A DNA stretch of 64,000 nt, taken from Spongiimicrobium salis. GTDB taxonomy: Bacteria; Bacteroidota; Bacteroidia; Flavobacteriales; Flavobacteriaceae. Position numbers and translations under genes: made by a program. Positions 25,184-34,252 of this stretch are shown in pieces. The DNA is taken from assembly GCF_043678055.1 (NCBI RefSeq), contig NZ_JBHEQA010000001.1, positions 806,001-870,000 on the forward strand, in the 5' to 3' direction. The stretch's first letter is position 1. Every line of letters begins with the position of its first letter. The notes beneath the pieces are model-generated. The model made no database searches. It was not told where the DNA came from and saw nothing but the letters and a program-made list of their open reading frames with translations.

Positions 25184-26260
25184 ATGGCAGACAAAATTGA
25201 AGTAAAAGAATTATTGGAAGCAGGTGTTCATTTTGGACACTTAACCAGAAAATGGAATCCAAACATGGCGCCCTACATCTACATGGAGCGCAATGGAATC
25301 CACGTAATCAACCTCTACAAAACCGTTGCAAAATTAGATGAGGCCAACGAAGCCCTTAAAAAAATTGCAGCCTCAGGAAGAAAAATACTTTTTGTAGCAA
25401 CAAAAAAACAAGCAAAGGATATCGTTGCCGATAAAGTTGCTAAAGTAAACATGCCCTACATCACAGAAAGATGGCCAGGAGGTATGTTAACGAACTTCGT
25501 TACTATTAGAAAAGCGGTAAAGAAAATGGCGTCCATTGACAGAATGAAGAAAGATGGAACTTTCAACACTCTTTCTAAAAAAGAACGTTTACAAGTAGAT
25601 CGTTTACGCGCCAAATTAGAGAAAAACTTAGGTTCTATCTCTGAAATGACACGTTTACCAGGAGCTTTATTCATCGTAGATACAATGCGTGAGCACATTG
25701 CTGTAAAAGAAGCTCAAAAATTGAACATTCCAATTTTTGCCATGGTAGATACCAATTCCGACCCAAGAGATGTGGACTATGTAATTCCATCCAATGATGA
25801 CGCTTCTAAATCCATTGAAGCTATTCTAACGCAGGTTACTAATGCTGTTGCTTCAGGTTTGGCAGAGCGCAAATCAGAAAGACAAGCAGGTAAAGAAGGT
25901 AAGGAAGAAGCTAAACCACAAGCTGCTGCCCCTAAAGAGGCTGTAGCTGAAGCCCCTAAGACTGAAGAGGCCCCTAAAGTAGCTGCAGAAGCTGCACCAG
26001 TTGCAACCGCAGATGATTTAACAAAAATAGAAGGTGTTGGTCCTAAGATTGCTGAAATTTTCCAAGCAGCTGAAATCAGCACATTCGCTATTTTGGCCGG
26101 AAAATCAGAAGAGGAATTAAAAGCTGTATTGGCTGAGGCAGGTTCAACATTTGCTTCCAAAAACCCGGCTTCATGGCCTAAGCAGGCTCAGATGGCCGCT
26201 GACGGTAAATGGGATGAGCTGAAAGAATGGCAAGATAACGTCAAAGGAGGCGTTGAATAG
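25184..26260 (+). CDS. rpsB: 30S ribosomal protein S2 with C-terminal helix-hairpin-helix extension
   Basis: Small-subunit protein at the head/body junction. The core spans residues 1-230 (VKELLEAGVHFGHLTRKWNP, RWPGGMLTNF, PIFAMVDTNSDPRDVDYVIP). It is followed by an Ala/Glu/Lys/Pro-rich linker (about 235-278) and a small domain, DDLTKIEGVGPKIAEIF, of the helix-hairpin-helix/DUF4332 kind, ending in WPKQAQMAADGKWDELKEW. At 358 residues it is about 100 longer than E. coli S2. Similar tails occur on flavobacterial L21. The extension is in frame with no sign of a sequencing join. It is followed 99 bases later by tsf, the conserved order. Confidence 0.96.
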   Translation: MADKIEVKELLEAGVHFGHLTRKWNPNMAPYIYMERNGIHVINLYKTVAKLDEANEALKKIAASGRKILFVATKKQAKDIVADKVAKVNMPYITERWPGGMLTNFVTIRKAVKKMASIDRMKKDGTFNTLSKKERLQVDRLRAKLEKNLGSISEMTRLPGALFIVDTMREHIAVKEAQKLNIPIFAMVDTNSDPRDVDYVIPSNDDASKSIEAILTQVTNAVASGLAERKSERQAGKEGKEEAKPQAAAPKEAVAEAPKTEEAPKVAAEAAPVATADDLTKIEGVGPKIAEIFQAAEISTFAILAGKSEEELKAVLAEAGSTFASKNPASWPKQAQMAADGKWDELKEWQDNVKGGVE

Positions 26261-26359
26261 GCATATCTTTTTTTAAACTGAATATTAATTTAATATTGGC
26301 TTAAAGAGATACGATAACACAGTATCTATATTTAGCATTATCATAAAACATATCATACA

Positions 26360-27325
26360 ATGGCTAAAATTACCGCCGCAGAAGTAAACAAATTAAGAAA
26401 AGCTACCGGTGCAGGAATGATGGACTGCAAAAATGCATTGGTCGAAGCTGAAGGGGATTTTGACAAAGCAATTGAAGTTCTTCGTAAGAAAGGACAAAAA
26501 GTAGCTGCTAAAAGAGCAGATAGAGAATCTTCGGAAGGTGCAGCTATCGCTAAAACCAATGCTGACAACACCGTAGGTGCAGCTATCGTTCTAGGTTGTG
26601 AAACCGATTTTGTTGGAAAAAACGAAAACTTCGTCAAATTGGCTAATGAACTTGCTGAGCTTGCACTAAACCACAATACAAAAGAAGAGTTTTTGGCTGC
26701 TGATTTTGGAGGGATGACCGTTGCCGATAAATTAATCGAGCAAACTGGGGTTATTGGTGAAAAATTAGACATTAAGGCATTTGAAAAAATAGAAGCGCCT
26801 TATGTTGGAAGTTATGTACACATCAATAAAATTGCTGCTTTGGTTGGTTTATCTGCTAAAGTAGATAGCTCAGAAGTACTTGCAAAAGATGTATCTATGC
26901 AAGTTGCCTCTATGGGTGCCACTACCTTATCCTATAAAGATTTTGATCCCGCCTATGTTGCTTCCGAAACTGAAGCTAGAATTGCGGCCATTGAAAAAGA
27001 TAATATAGAGTTGGGACGTTTAGGAAAAACCCTAAAGAACGTACCCCAGTATATTTCTATGGCGCAATTGACCGATGACGTATTGGCCAAGGCGGAATCA
27101 GATGCCAAAGCTGAGTTGGCTGCTGAAGGAAAACCAGAAAAAATCTGGGACAGAATTATTCCTGGAAAAATGGAGCGTTTTATTTCAGACAACACTACTT
27201 TAGATCAAGAACAATGTTTATTGGATCAGAACTTCATTAAAGATGAGAAAATCAATGTTGCAAAATATGTTTCATCTCATGGTGATGTTGCTATTTCTGA
27301 TTTTAAACGTGTAAGTTTAGGATAA
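26360..27325 (+). CDS. tsf: Translation elongation factor Ts
   Basis: Nucleotide-exchange factor for EF-Tu. The N-terminal UBA-like domain contains VNKLRKATGAGMMDCKNAL, and the conserved core has CETDFVGKNENFVKLA (the TDFV motif that opens the EF-Tu nucleotide site). The C-terminal IPGKMERF and EQCLLDQNFIKD blocks are also typical. At 321 residues it is the long Bacteroidetes form. It lies downstream of rpsB and ends at the strong terminator at 27344-27379. Confidence 0.97.
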   Translation: MAKITAAEVNKLRKATGAGMMDCKNALVEAEGDFDKAIEVLRKKGQKVAAKRADRESSEGAAIAKTNADNTVGAAIVLGCETDFVGKNENFVKLANELAELALNHNTKEEFLAADFGGMTVADKLIEQTGVIGEKLDIKAFEKIEAPYVGSYVHINKIAALVGLSAKVDSSEVLAKDVSMQVASMGATTLSYKDFDPAYVASETEARIAAIEKDNIELGRLGKTLKNVPQYISMAQLTDDVLAKAESDAKAELAAEGKPEKIWDRIIPGKMERFISDNTTLDQEQCLLDQNFIKDEKINVAKYVSSHGDVAISDFKRVSLG

Positions 27326-27343
27326 CAAAACATTATGTTTCAT

Positions 27344-27379
27344 AAAAAAAACCGCTTTCGTACGAAAGCGGTTTTTTTA
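27344..27379. terminator. Bidirectional terminator between tsf and the serine hydrolase gene
   Basis: Perfect 10-bp stem ACCGCTTTCG / CGAAAGCGGT flanked by a run of A on one side and T on the other, so it works on both strands. It serves tsf (forward) and the convergent hydrolase gene (reverse). Confidence 0.92.
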
Positions 27380-27397
27380 TGCTTATATCCATAGAAA

Positions 27398-28804
27398 TCA
27401 TTTTCCGTTACCCTTTATTTTTTCTTGAAGTAACTTTAACTTTTCAAGACCATGACTATTCTCTGGGTTGAGCGTTACGGATTTTTTATAATAGGTAATG
27501 GCTTTCGCCATATCTCCAGCCATTTCATACCCTTCCCCCAAACTATCCCATACATTCCATGAATCTGGATATTCTTCGGTATTGAGTTGAAATACTGCAA
27601 TGGCCTTATCAAACAAATTTCTTCCCGCCAAGGCATATCCTAAACCATTCATCATAGTTTCTAAATTCACCGAACTATTTTGAGCGCGCTGCTCATGATA
27701 CGTTTGCACAGCCACACCCAATGATTTATTTAGAAAACTAGTATACAGCCTTTCCCGAATTACAGCACTCTTATCTTTTAAGTCAGGATTGGCAAAGCCT
27801 CCTATATAATCCGCTATGGCATTGATATTGGGAAAGTACTTATAGCCGTTGGTCAATACGACAACCGTGATATCCTGTTCTAGATACTTCTTTAAACTCA
27901 CTATTGTACCTCCAGAAAATCCTAGGGAAAGTTCTCCATTTATGCTTCCTCTTCCCCAACCATGGGCAAAATCATGACCGTTTTGATAGACAAAAGGTGC
28001 CCACATTCCAGCTTTTGTTTCTACCCTAAGTAATTTGTTATGATCTAATGCATTATTCCATGCGATGAACTGATCCAAGGTAGTCGCAATACCTGCCGCA
28101 CCATACATGTACTCCGGAATGTCATACATTTTTGGCGCTACGATGCCTTCCTCATTGGGAAAGTACTCCGTAGCCCGTTTCCTAATGCCTTTCTCTCCTG
28201 CAAAAACCAAGGCATTGTGATCTCCATTAAATTGATGGTTTGTTAAAAACTGCTCCAAGGAGCTACCACTAACTTTGGCAATTATGCGATTTAACAACCA
28301 AAAATTGGTCTGATTATATTTAAAACGGTCTCCGGCAGAAAATGCTATGGGCTCTGAAAACACCTTCGTTTTATGCTCTTCTTCACTATCAGCATCAAAA
28401 AATATCATATCGGGCAAACCTGAGGAATGTGATAAAAGGTGCTTAATCTTAATTCCCTTCCACGTTTCTGGGAGTTCATTCATATAGCTTCCTATTTCAT
28501 CTTCTAGAGAGAGTTTCCCATTTTCAATGAGCTGAAAAATTGCAGTGGACACGAAAACTTTGGAAAGGGAGTGCAGTTTAAAACGAGTATGTGCCGTAAC
28601 GGGTTCCTGTTTTTCAACATCAGCCATTCCATAATATTTCTTATGGATTGTTTTTCCGTCTTGAATCACCGCAACAGCCGCTCCGGGAATTTCATAGCGC
28701 TGCATACTGATATCCATATAATCATCTATCTGTTGTTCTAAAGATTGACCAAATGTCAAGCTATTCCCCATTAAGAATATCAAAAGTGTAACTATTTGTT
28801 TCAT
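27398..28804 (-). CDS. Secreted serine hydrolase, beta-lactamase/PBP-like family, with C-terminal TPR
   Basis: A 468-residue exported protein with a signal peptide at residues 1-19. The beta-lactamase (class C-like) domain has the SxxK motif SLSK at residues 79-82. The second motif region reads FKYNQTNFWLLN, where Asn-Gln stands in place of the usual Ser-Asn after Tyr. HGWGRGSINGELSLGFSGG supplies the HxG-like third box. Residues about 400-465 form tetratricopeptide-like helices (WNVWDSLGEGYEMAGDMAKAITYYKKSV). Such proteins hydrolyse esters, D-amino-acid peptides or, rarely, beta-lactams; the substrate is unknown. It lies downstream of the sigma/anti-sigma/DUF4097 set and may be its last gene, though a long inverted repeat separates it from that set. 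Confidence 0.88.
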   Translation of the reverse strand: MKQIVTLLIFLMGNSLTFGQSLEQQIDDYMDISMQRYEIPGAAVAVIQDGKTIHKKYYGMADVEKQEPVTAHTRFKLHSLSKVFVSTAIFQLIENGKLSLEDEIGSYMNELPETWKGIKIKHLLSHSSGLPDMIFFDADSEEEHKTKVFSEPIAFSAGDRFKYNQTNFWLLNRIIAKVSGSSLEQFLTNHQFNGDHNALVFAGEKGIRKRATEYFPNEEGIVAPKMYDIPEYMYGAAGIATTLDQFIAWNNALDHNKLLRVETKAGMWAPFVYQNGHDFAHGWGRGSINGELSLGFSGGTIVSLKKYLEQDITVVVLTNGYKYFPNINAIADYIGGFANPDLKDKSAVIRERLYTSFLNKSLGVAVQTYHEQRAQNSSVNLETMMNGLGYALAGRNLFDKAIAVFQLNTEEYPDSWNVWDSLGEGYEMAGDMAKAITYYKKSVTLNPENSHGLEKLKLLQEKIKGNGK

Positions 28805-28822
28805 TGCTTTGTTTTTAGGGTG

Positions 28823-28866
28823 TATTCGCTCTAGCGGTCATTTCCAAACGACCGCCAGAGTGAATA
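28823..28866. repeat. Long imperfect inverted repeat in the leader of the serine hydrolase gene
   Basis: Arms at 28823-28839 and 28850-28866 pair over 17 positions, with only two non-Watson-Crick pairs and a 10-base loop. No T-run follows on the reverse strand, so it is not a classical terminator. It sits about 20 bases before the hydrolase start and could be a protein-binding site, an mRNA-stability element or an attenuator. Confidence 0.7.
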
Positions 28867-28904
28867 TCCGATTCGTATTTTGATTTAGACTAGGTTTTTT
28901 TGGC

Positions 28905-29711
28905 TTAATTGGACCGAATCATAATATCGCCCTGCCAGGTCTTAAAGAGCATTTCGGCACCACCACCATTTATCTTTCCCTTCACCCATTGCTCCAAGGA
29001 AATTTTACGGGTATCCGAATTACTATTGGTTTCAACCGTAAGTTTTTTATCTTCTATGGCCATATCAAAGTCCGTAAAAATCTCTCCCATATCCGATCTC
29101 ATTTTCACATTGGCCTTTAATGATTCTGGGAAGGTAATGTCAATATCCCCCTGAAAACTACTAAAAGCCATACTGGTATTTTCCGTAATGCTATTAAACA
29201 CTACTTTAATATCACCGTTCGTGGTGTCTGCCGAAGCAGAGCCAGAGATATCCTTTAAGGTAATTTCCCCATTAACATTGGAAATTTCCATTTCTCCCTG
29301 CACACCTTCAACTATAATATCCCCCTTATTTACCGTACTTAATCGTAAATCAAAATTCTTCGGGACTTTTATCTCCAAATCTGTTTTTCGGTTGTGTTGT
29401 TCATTGATAATCTGAACAACATTATTTCGTTCCTCAGCACTAATCGACAGAGAGGAATTTGCAATTCGCTTCATCCCTTTTCCCGCATCACTGTTTCTGG
29501 TTTTCCGTTCTTCCAAAGTCGCTTTTACGATAATTTCGTTGCCATCGTAGCCCACTACGGAAATAGAACCTTTAATCTGACCTAATTCCAGTTTTCCCTT
29601 ATTCCCAGGTTCACTTAAAGGAACCGTAAATAATTCTACTTGTTCTTGTGCATGCGCCACAGATACGATACAACACACAAAAGCGATAATGATTTGTTTT
29701 ATATTTTTCAT
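28905..29711 (-). CDS. DUF4097 family exported beta-helix-like protein
   Basis: A 268-residue protein with a signal peptide (cleavage after about AHA, residue 21). It has a repetitive pattern of short strands rich in Asn-Gly-Asp turns (GEMEISNVNGEITLKDISGS, TTNGDIKVVF, FQGDIDITF, WQGDIMIRSN). This is the DUF4097 right-handed beta-solenoid pattern, thought to be cell-surface or periplasmic. The function is unknown. It is 11 bases downstream of a paralogue of the same family and belongs to the ECF sigma/anti-sigma gene set, so it is a plausible target of that system. Confidence 0.82.
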   Translation of the reverse strand: MKNIKQIIIAFVCCIVSVAHAQEQVELFTVPLSEPGNKGKLELGQIKGSISVVGYDGNEIIVKATLEERKTRNSDAGKGMKRIANSSLSISAEERNNVVQIINEQHNRKTDLEIKVPKNFDLRLSTVNKGDIIVEGVQGEMEISNVNGEITLKDISGSASADTTNGDIKVVFNSITENTSMAFSSFQGDIDITFPESLKANVKMRSDMGEIFTDFDMAIEDKKLTVETNSNSDTRKISLEQWVKGKINGGGAEMLFKTWQGDIMIRSN

Positions 29712-29722
29712 GGTGAAGTCCT

Positions 29723-30592
29723 TTATATTTTTTTGATAATTACATTTCCATTCAACGTTTCAAAATTATGATCCAAACTTCCGGAACCTATTTCCACAAT
29801 AGGTCTGGCTTCGAACTTAAATTTTATTTTCCCTTTCTTATTTGAAGAATTCTTAGATGTTTTGGCATATTGTTTTACGACATCAAAATCCGTAAACAAT
29901 TCTCCATTCATACTCTTAAAGGCTATTGCAGCGGACAAGTTTTTCTGATATGCAATGTTGATATCCCCATTCAATGCATAGTATCTTGATGGTGCTTCTG
30001 GATTCTTCGCATAGGATATCTGTACCTCTCCATTCACCGCATGAACATCGGTCTGTCCGGTAACATTCGTAAGCACAATACCTCCATTTACATTGTTGGC
30101 TTTGATATACTTCCCTGCCATATCCGTTACCTCTACTTCCCCTTGGTTTACAGTTCCCACTACTAGTTTGATTCCCTTGGGCACCTTCAAAGTAAAATCC
30201 ATTTGGTGATCGTAGGACAAACGTTCATAATTATTGTTACAACTTGAGTTTAAATGGCCATTCTTATATTCAATATTGGGAATCCTAGGATAAATCACAA
30301 TTTCATTCCCCTGCTTCTCTACTTCCAGTCCAATTTCTTTCTTCCCTAAATCTACGTCTGACTGTCTGTTTGCTTGAATGGTTTTCTCTACCACCAATTG
30401 AATCTCGGTACCGTTATAACCTTCTACGGTTATGGATCCATTAAGATTCTGTACGATCAATGTATTCTCTGCACTTTCCGTAGTAAAAGCGATTTCTTTA
30501 TTGATCTTTTCTTTAAACTCTTTTTCCTGTGCCGTAACACATTGCACTAGTAGTGCTACTACAATGAAGGCATACCTCACTTTTGTTTTCAT
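29723..30592 (-). CDS. DUF4097 family exported protein (paralogue)
   Basis: A 289-residue exported protein with a signal peptide (about residues 1-21, cleavage near VTA). It has the same repeated strand-turn units as its neighbour (LNGSITVEGYNGTEI, VNQGEVEVTDMAG, NVNGGIVLTN, VNGEVQISY, LNGDINIAYQ, MNGELFTDFD). The region with four residues around CNNNYERL is more variable. It lies 67 bases after the anti-sigma gene and 11 before the second DUF4097 gene, so the two are probably a diverged tandem duplication. Confidence 0.82.
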   Translation of the reverse strand: MKTKVRYAFIVVALLVQCVTAQEKEFKEKINKEIAFTTESAENTLIVQNLNGSITVEGYNGTEIQLVVEKTIQANRQSDVDLGKKEIGLEVEKQGNEIVIYPRIPNIEYKNGHLNSSCNNNYERLSYDHQMDFTLKVPKGIKLVVGTVNQGEVEVTDMAGKYIKANNVNGGIVLTNVTGQTDVHAVNGEVQISYAKNPEAPSRYYALNGDINIAYQKNLSAAIAFKSMNGELFTDFDVVKQYAKTSKNSSNKKGKIKFKFEARPIVEIGSGSLDHNFETLNGNVIIKKI

Positions 30593-30659
30593 TTGATTTG
30601 TTTTTAACTGTTCGTAATTTGATTATGGCATGTGATCATGCACTTTATTGATGAATAAA

Positions 30660-31472
30660 CTAGATAATTTCCCGTATTGATTTTTCGAGCTTTTGCTTCA
30701 CTGCTCCGTTCAGTTCCGATGTTCGCATTAATTTCTTAAAGGGTTCTATAGATTTTTTCTCTTGCAAGCTTACCATAAGGTCGGCAAGGGTTACTTGAAC
30801 AATGGGCGAGTCTTGTTGTACGATAGATGCTACCAGTCCCTCCCTTACTATAGGGTTATCCAAATAATTTACTAAGGATTCTATAGCCGCCAAGCGTACA
30901 TTTACATTGTCATCGTTATTCAACGTCTTCAATAAGGCTTTAATGACCTTATCATCTGCTTCTTTGAATTTTACAGCCTCATTGACGCCTTGAAGTCGTT
31001 TATTGGCTGAAGGCTGCTCCAATAAGGTCAGTACCAATTGCTCTCTAACCTCCTGCGTTTCCTCCGTACCGGTCAAGGCTCCTTTCGCGTTCTGCCCATC
31101 TTCTCCTGAACTCATATACTGTCCCAACCCAAAACCTGCAATTAATATCAACAAACCATAGGCCAATTGAGGTTTGAATAAGAACCCAAAATAATCTCTC
31201 AGATTGGTCATCCAAGCCGCAGGTTTAGCTTTCTCTTTTTCCATTTCTGCATAGAGTACTTCATAAAACTTTTCATCCATAGCTACAGAAGGTTCCGGAA
31301 AGGCAAAGTCATCCATTCTTGACCATGCGTCTGATACCGATTCAAAGTTTTCTTGGAATTCTGGATGTTTCCCCAAAAACTCCTCAAATGCCGTGCTCCC
31401 TTGTTCATCCAATTTTTCCGACAAGTATTCCATTGCCCAAATCTCAAACTGCTCTTTATCCATATCCTCCAT
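30660..31472 (-). CDS. Putative anti-sigma factor with HEAT-like repeats
   Basis: A 270-residue membrane protein. The N-terminal cytoplasmic part (residues 1-95) begins MEDMDKEQFEIWAMEYLSEKL, the zinc-finger-less anti-sigma-like helical region. One membrane helix follows near residues 100-120 (YGLLILIAGFGLGQY), and then an extracytoplasmic region with HEAT-like units (KALLKTLNNDDNVNVRLAAIESLV and two more). I chose the ATG at 31472, which overlaps the sigma stop (TGATG); the longer frame uses a GTG three bases earlier. Its position directly after an ECF sigma gene is the main reason for the anti-sigma call. The HEAT part is unusual for the role. Confidence 0.8.
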   Translation of the reverse strand: MEDMDKEQFEIWAMEYLSEKLDEQGSTAFEEFLGKHPEFQENFESVSDAWSRMDDFAFPEPSVAMDEKFYEVLYAEMEKEKAKPAAWMTNLRDYFGFLFKPQLAYGLLILIAGFGLGQYMSSGEDGQNAKGALTGTEETQEVREQLVLTLLEQPSANKRLQGVNEAVKFKEADDKVIKALLKTLNNDDNVNVRLAAIESLVNYLDNPIVREGLVASIVQQDSPIVQVTLADLMVSLQEKKSIEPFKKLMRTSELNGAVKQKLEKSIREII

Positions 31473-32029
31473 CACTGTTTATTTTCCAATTGCATAAAAA
31501 TTCCTTTCAAATCTTTTAAAGCCCTATGTGCTTTCACTTTTGCTGCGCCCTCCGAACAACCAAGAACCTCCCCTATTTCACTAAACTTCATTTCTTTGTA
31601 TTTGCTCAAGACCAATATTTCCCGTTTTTCGACCGATAATCGCTCCATAGCTTTGTTCAACAGACTCAGATTATCGTTTTTGATAATTCCTTCCTCAACA
31701 TTCACGGTACTCTCTAATTTATAATCTACCGCACTGAGTTCACTTTGATACCTATTTTTTTTATTTTTCTTATAATGGTCAAAGTTTACGTTTCGAGCCG
31801 TGCGGAACATCCAAGCCATAAATGAACCTTCTCCAGTGAAGGTATGTTTGTATTTTAACATTCGTACAAATACATTCTGTACCAGATCTTCACTTAAAGC
31901 TGCATTACCGTTCATATTGTAAAAGAACCCAAAAACACGTCTCTTATGACGTTCGTAAAGCAAGCCCAATTTATCTAGTTCCCCAGATTTTACTTTTAGC
32001 ATTAATGCATTGTCGGTTAGTGTTTGCAT
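31472..32029 (-). CDS. ECF-type RNA polymerase sigma factor
   Basis: A 185-residue sigma-70 family member with only regions 2 and 4. Region 2 runs over about residues 20-90 (ERHKRRVFGFFYNMNG, DLVQNVFVRMLKY, FMAWMFRTARNVNFDHYKKNKKN). Region 4 is a helix-turn-helix at about 120-180 (LVLSKYKEMKFSEIGEVLGCSEGAAKVKAHRALKDL). It directs RNA polymerase to an extracytoplasmic-stress-type regulon. Its stop overlaps the start of the anti-sigma gene. Two DUF4097 genes and a hydrolase follow, giving the common sigma/anti-sigma/target layout. The promoter must lie in the 90 bases before it, after the M61 terminator. Confidence 0.93.
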   Translation of the reverse strand: MQTLTDNALMLKVKSGELDKLGLLYERHKRRVFGFFYNMNGNAALSEDLVQNVFVRMLKYKHTFTGEGSFMAWMFRTARNVNFDHYKKNKKNRYQSELSAVDYKLESTVNVEEGIIKNDNLSLLNKAMERLSVEKREILVLSKYKEMKFSEIGEVLGCSEGAAKVKAHRALKDLKGIFMQLENKQ

Positions 32030-32122
32030 TCTTGTGTTTCAATTTTCAAAAGGGTAAACTTCCCCTTTTTAAAAAGGTTACAAAAAATTTTATTTTCTTT
32101 TAAGATACTCCTTATTTATCAT

Positions 32123-32154
32123 AAAAAAAGCGGCTCCTTACGGAACCGCTTTTT
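32123..32154. terminator. Terminator downstream of the M61 peptidase gene
   Basis: 13-bp stem AAAAAGCGGCTCC / GGAACCGCTTTTT with one mismatch and a four-base loop. It carries A/T runs on both sides and lies 22 bases past the stop of the reverse-strand M61 peptidase gene. Confidence 0.88.
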
Positions 32155-32175
32155 CAACTATTACTTTATTTCTTA

Positions 32176-34047
32176 TTATCCTTTCATCCAAATCTCCCTT
32201 AGCTTCTTTTGTTCATCTGAAGCATTTGGAGCTGTTTTTATAGTTTCTACTTGGAGCATGGGTTTCCCCACAGCTCCTGCTATCTGAAGTTCTTCCCCAT
32301 TGCGTTCCACTACCATTTTCACTTCAGTCTCCGGAGTCCAACCAAAGCTTTGACCAATGATGGGCCGTATGGACTCCAAGGTAATGGCGGTACCATTGAT
32401 ACTCTTGATGACATCTCCCCCTTGAATTCCCAGATTATTAAAGAAACTATTCAACGTAATTCCCTTGCGAATAAAAATAGCGTTATTATTGGCTTGATCC
32501 ACATCGATAAACGGAATATTACCATCTAAAAAATAACCACTTTCTTTTTCCTCAGACCCTTTGGTAAGTCCTACTCGACTCAGAAAGACATCATAGTCAA
32601 TAGGCGTTTCGCCCACCACATGTGTATTAAAGAAGGTACGCACTTCCGGATAGGTCATGGCCACAATTTCATCGAGTAAATCGCTGTCGTTAAAGGGGGT
32701 CATTTTACCATACTTATTGGAAAGTTCTTTCATTAACCACAGTACGCTCTTCTCTCCATTACTTAAATCCCGCAAGGTAATATCAAGAGCCATATTGATC
32801 AAAGCGCCTTTCTCATAGACATTGTTATAATTGTCTTTATACGGATCCTCCAGAACATTCTTGCTCATCTCTGTAAAAGACATCGCATCGTCATACGCCT
32901 TGGCATTGGTTATTTTACCCATAATCCTATTGTAAAACTCCGCCTCATCGATCAAGCCTTGTTGAATTTGAAACAAATTGGCAAAATATTCGGTGGTTCC
33001 TTCATACATCCACAGGTGTTCCGACATTTTTGGATCGTTAAAATCAAAATACTGAATTTCTTTAGAGTGCACACTCAAAGGTGTTACGATATGAAAAAAC
33101 TCATGGGAAACAACATCTACCATAGCCTGTTCCAATCTGTCCTTAGCCATCTGTTCGGGCAAGACCACTACTGTTGACGTATGATGTTCCAATGCGCCAA
33201 AGCCTGTGGCATCGGTTTCTCCCAATGTGGATAAATACAATAAAATCGTATAGTGTTTTGTACTATTGATAGTTCCCAAAAAAGATTTTTGAGCCCCCAT
33301 CATCTTTTGCATACGATCCTTCAGGCTCGCCGCCGTGTATAAATTATTAGGAGAATATACGCTTAAGGTAATTGCGATATCATTGATTTGAAAGGTTTCC
33401 GTATCCGCTTTGGCATACAAAATAGGGTTATCAATAACTTCAAAATAACGGCTTGCCTTAAAATGATCTTGATTGGCTTTCCCATTGGGAACAGTGACTT
33501 TTTCCAAGGACGTAGTCGCGGTCAACCCTTCGGGCACATCAACGGTTATGGAATAGGGCACTTCTTTCAATCCTCCAAAATACCCAACAAAACCATGTAG
33601 ATTCAGCATAAAGTTCTCTCCTTTGGCAATGTTGGTTCCTGCCGGGGAAAAAACAGCATCTGCCACTTCACTCTCCGTATCATAGGTATCGTTTACTTCA
33701 TACTTTACCCAATCCAGCTTCTTTCCCTCTGCGATGACCCAAGTATTTTCATCTTTCTTGCTCACAGCGAGCTCATCCCCTTTATAATCATAAGCCTTAA
33801 AGTTCTCAATATATTTCCCATAATTGTCAGAACTATAAGTTCCAGGAACTGTTTTTGGGATATAGAAGCTGACATCATCTTTCGTAAAAGCTCCAGGATT
33901 CACCACAACGGTAACTTTGTCATCTTTAACATTGACCAAATCTATGGTAGTCGCCATAGGTGTTTTCGCTGCTGTAACCAAAGCTTTGGATCCCCCACAG
34001 CTATATACCAGTACCCCTAAGGTCAATAGCATTATTATTTTTTTCAT
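32176..34047 (-). CDS. M61 family metallopeptidase with PDZ domain, lipoprotein
   Basis: A 623-residue gluzincin-type peptidase of family M61 (glycyl aminopeptidase type). The lipobox YSCGG near residue 17 predicts a lipoprotein. The N-terminal beta-sandwich (about 25-240) is followed by a catalytic domain with HEFFH at residues 315-319, preceded by VVS and followed by ITPLSVHSKEI-like sequence. WMYEGTTEYFANLF supplies the third zinc-ligand Glu. A PDZ domain lies at about 500-600 (GNIPFIDVDQ, LGIQGGDVIKSINGT). It acts in the periplasm or at the outer membrane. Monocistronic, divergent from pyrH, with its own terminator. Confidence 0.92.
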   Translation of the reverse strand: MKKIIMLLTLGVLVYSCGGSKALVTAAKTPMATTIDLVNVKDDKVTVVVNPGAFTKDDVSFYIPKTVPGTYSSDNYGKYIENFKAYDYKGDELAVSKKDENTWVIAEGKKLDWVKYEVNDTYDTESEVADAVFSPAGTNIAKGENFMLNLHGFVGYFGGLKEVPYSITVDVPEGLTATTSLEKVTVPNGKANQDHFKASRYFEVIDNPILYAKADTETFQINDIAITLSVYSPNNLYTAASLKDRMQKMMGAQKSFLGTINSTKHYTILLYLSTLGETDATGFGALEHHTSTVVVLPEQMAKDRLEQAMVDVVSHEFFHIVTPLSVHSKEIQYFDFNDPKMSEHLWMYEGTTEYFANLFQIQQGLIDEAEFYNRIMGKITNAKAYDDAMSFTEMSKNVLEDPYKDNYNNVYEKGALINMALDITLRDLSNGEKSVLWLMKELSNKYGKMTPFNDSDLLDEIVAMTYPEVRTFFNTHVVGETPIDYDVFLSRVGLTKGSEEKESGYFLDGNIPFIDVDQANNNAIFIRKGITLNSFFNNLGIQGGDVIKSINGTAITLESIRPIIGQSFGWTPETEVKMVVERNGEELQIAGAVGKPMLQVETIKTAPNASDEQKKLREIWMKG

Positions 34048-34252
34048 AAATACCGTTTTTAAATTCTATTGATTATGAAGTTCTTTTATTTGAACCTTGT
34101 ATTTGACGCGATGTCAACGATTATGTTACAAGAATATAAAATAATATCAAACTGATGCTTAGGATTTAAAAAATTATTGCCAGATATAAGCATAGTACGG
34201 AGCTCTTCCATAAATTATTTTGATTATTTTTGCTTGATTTTAATCCATAACA

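Noticed and set aside
25777..26160. 127-codon reverse frame across the rpsB tail
   Set aside because: It is the antisense of the Ala/Glu/Lys-rich linker, low in complexity, while the forward S2 frame is certain.
34225..34232. TATTTTTG before pyrH as a full promoter
   Set aside because: It matches the -7 element but has no -33 TTTG 19-21 bases upstream. Other lone -7 matches (17011-17018, 62649-62656) were left out for the same reason.
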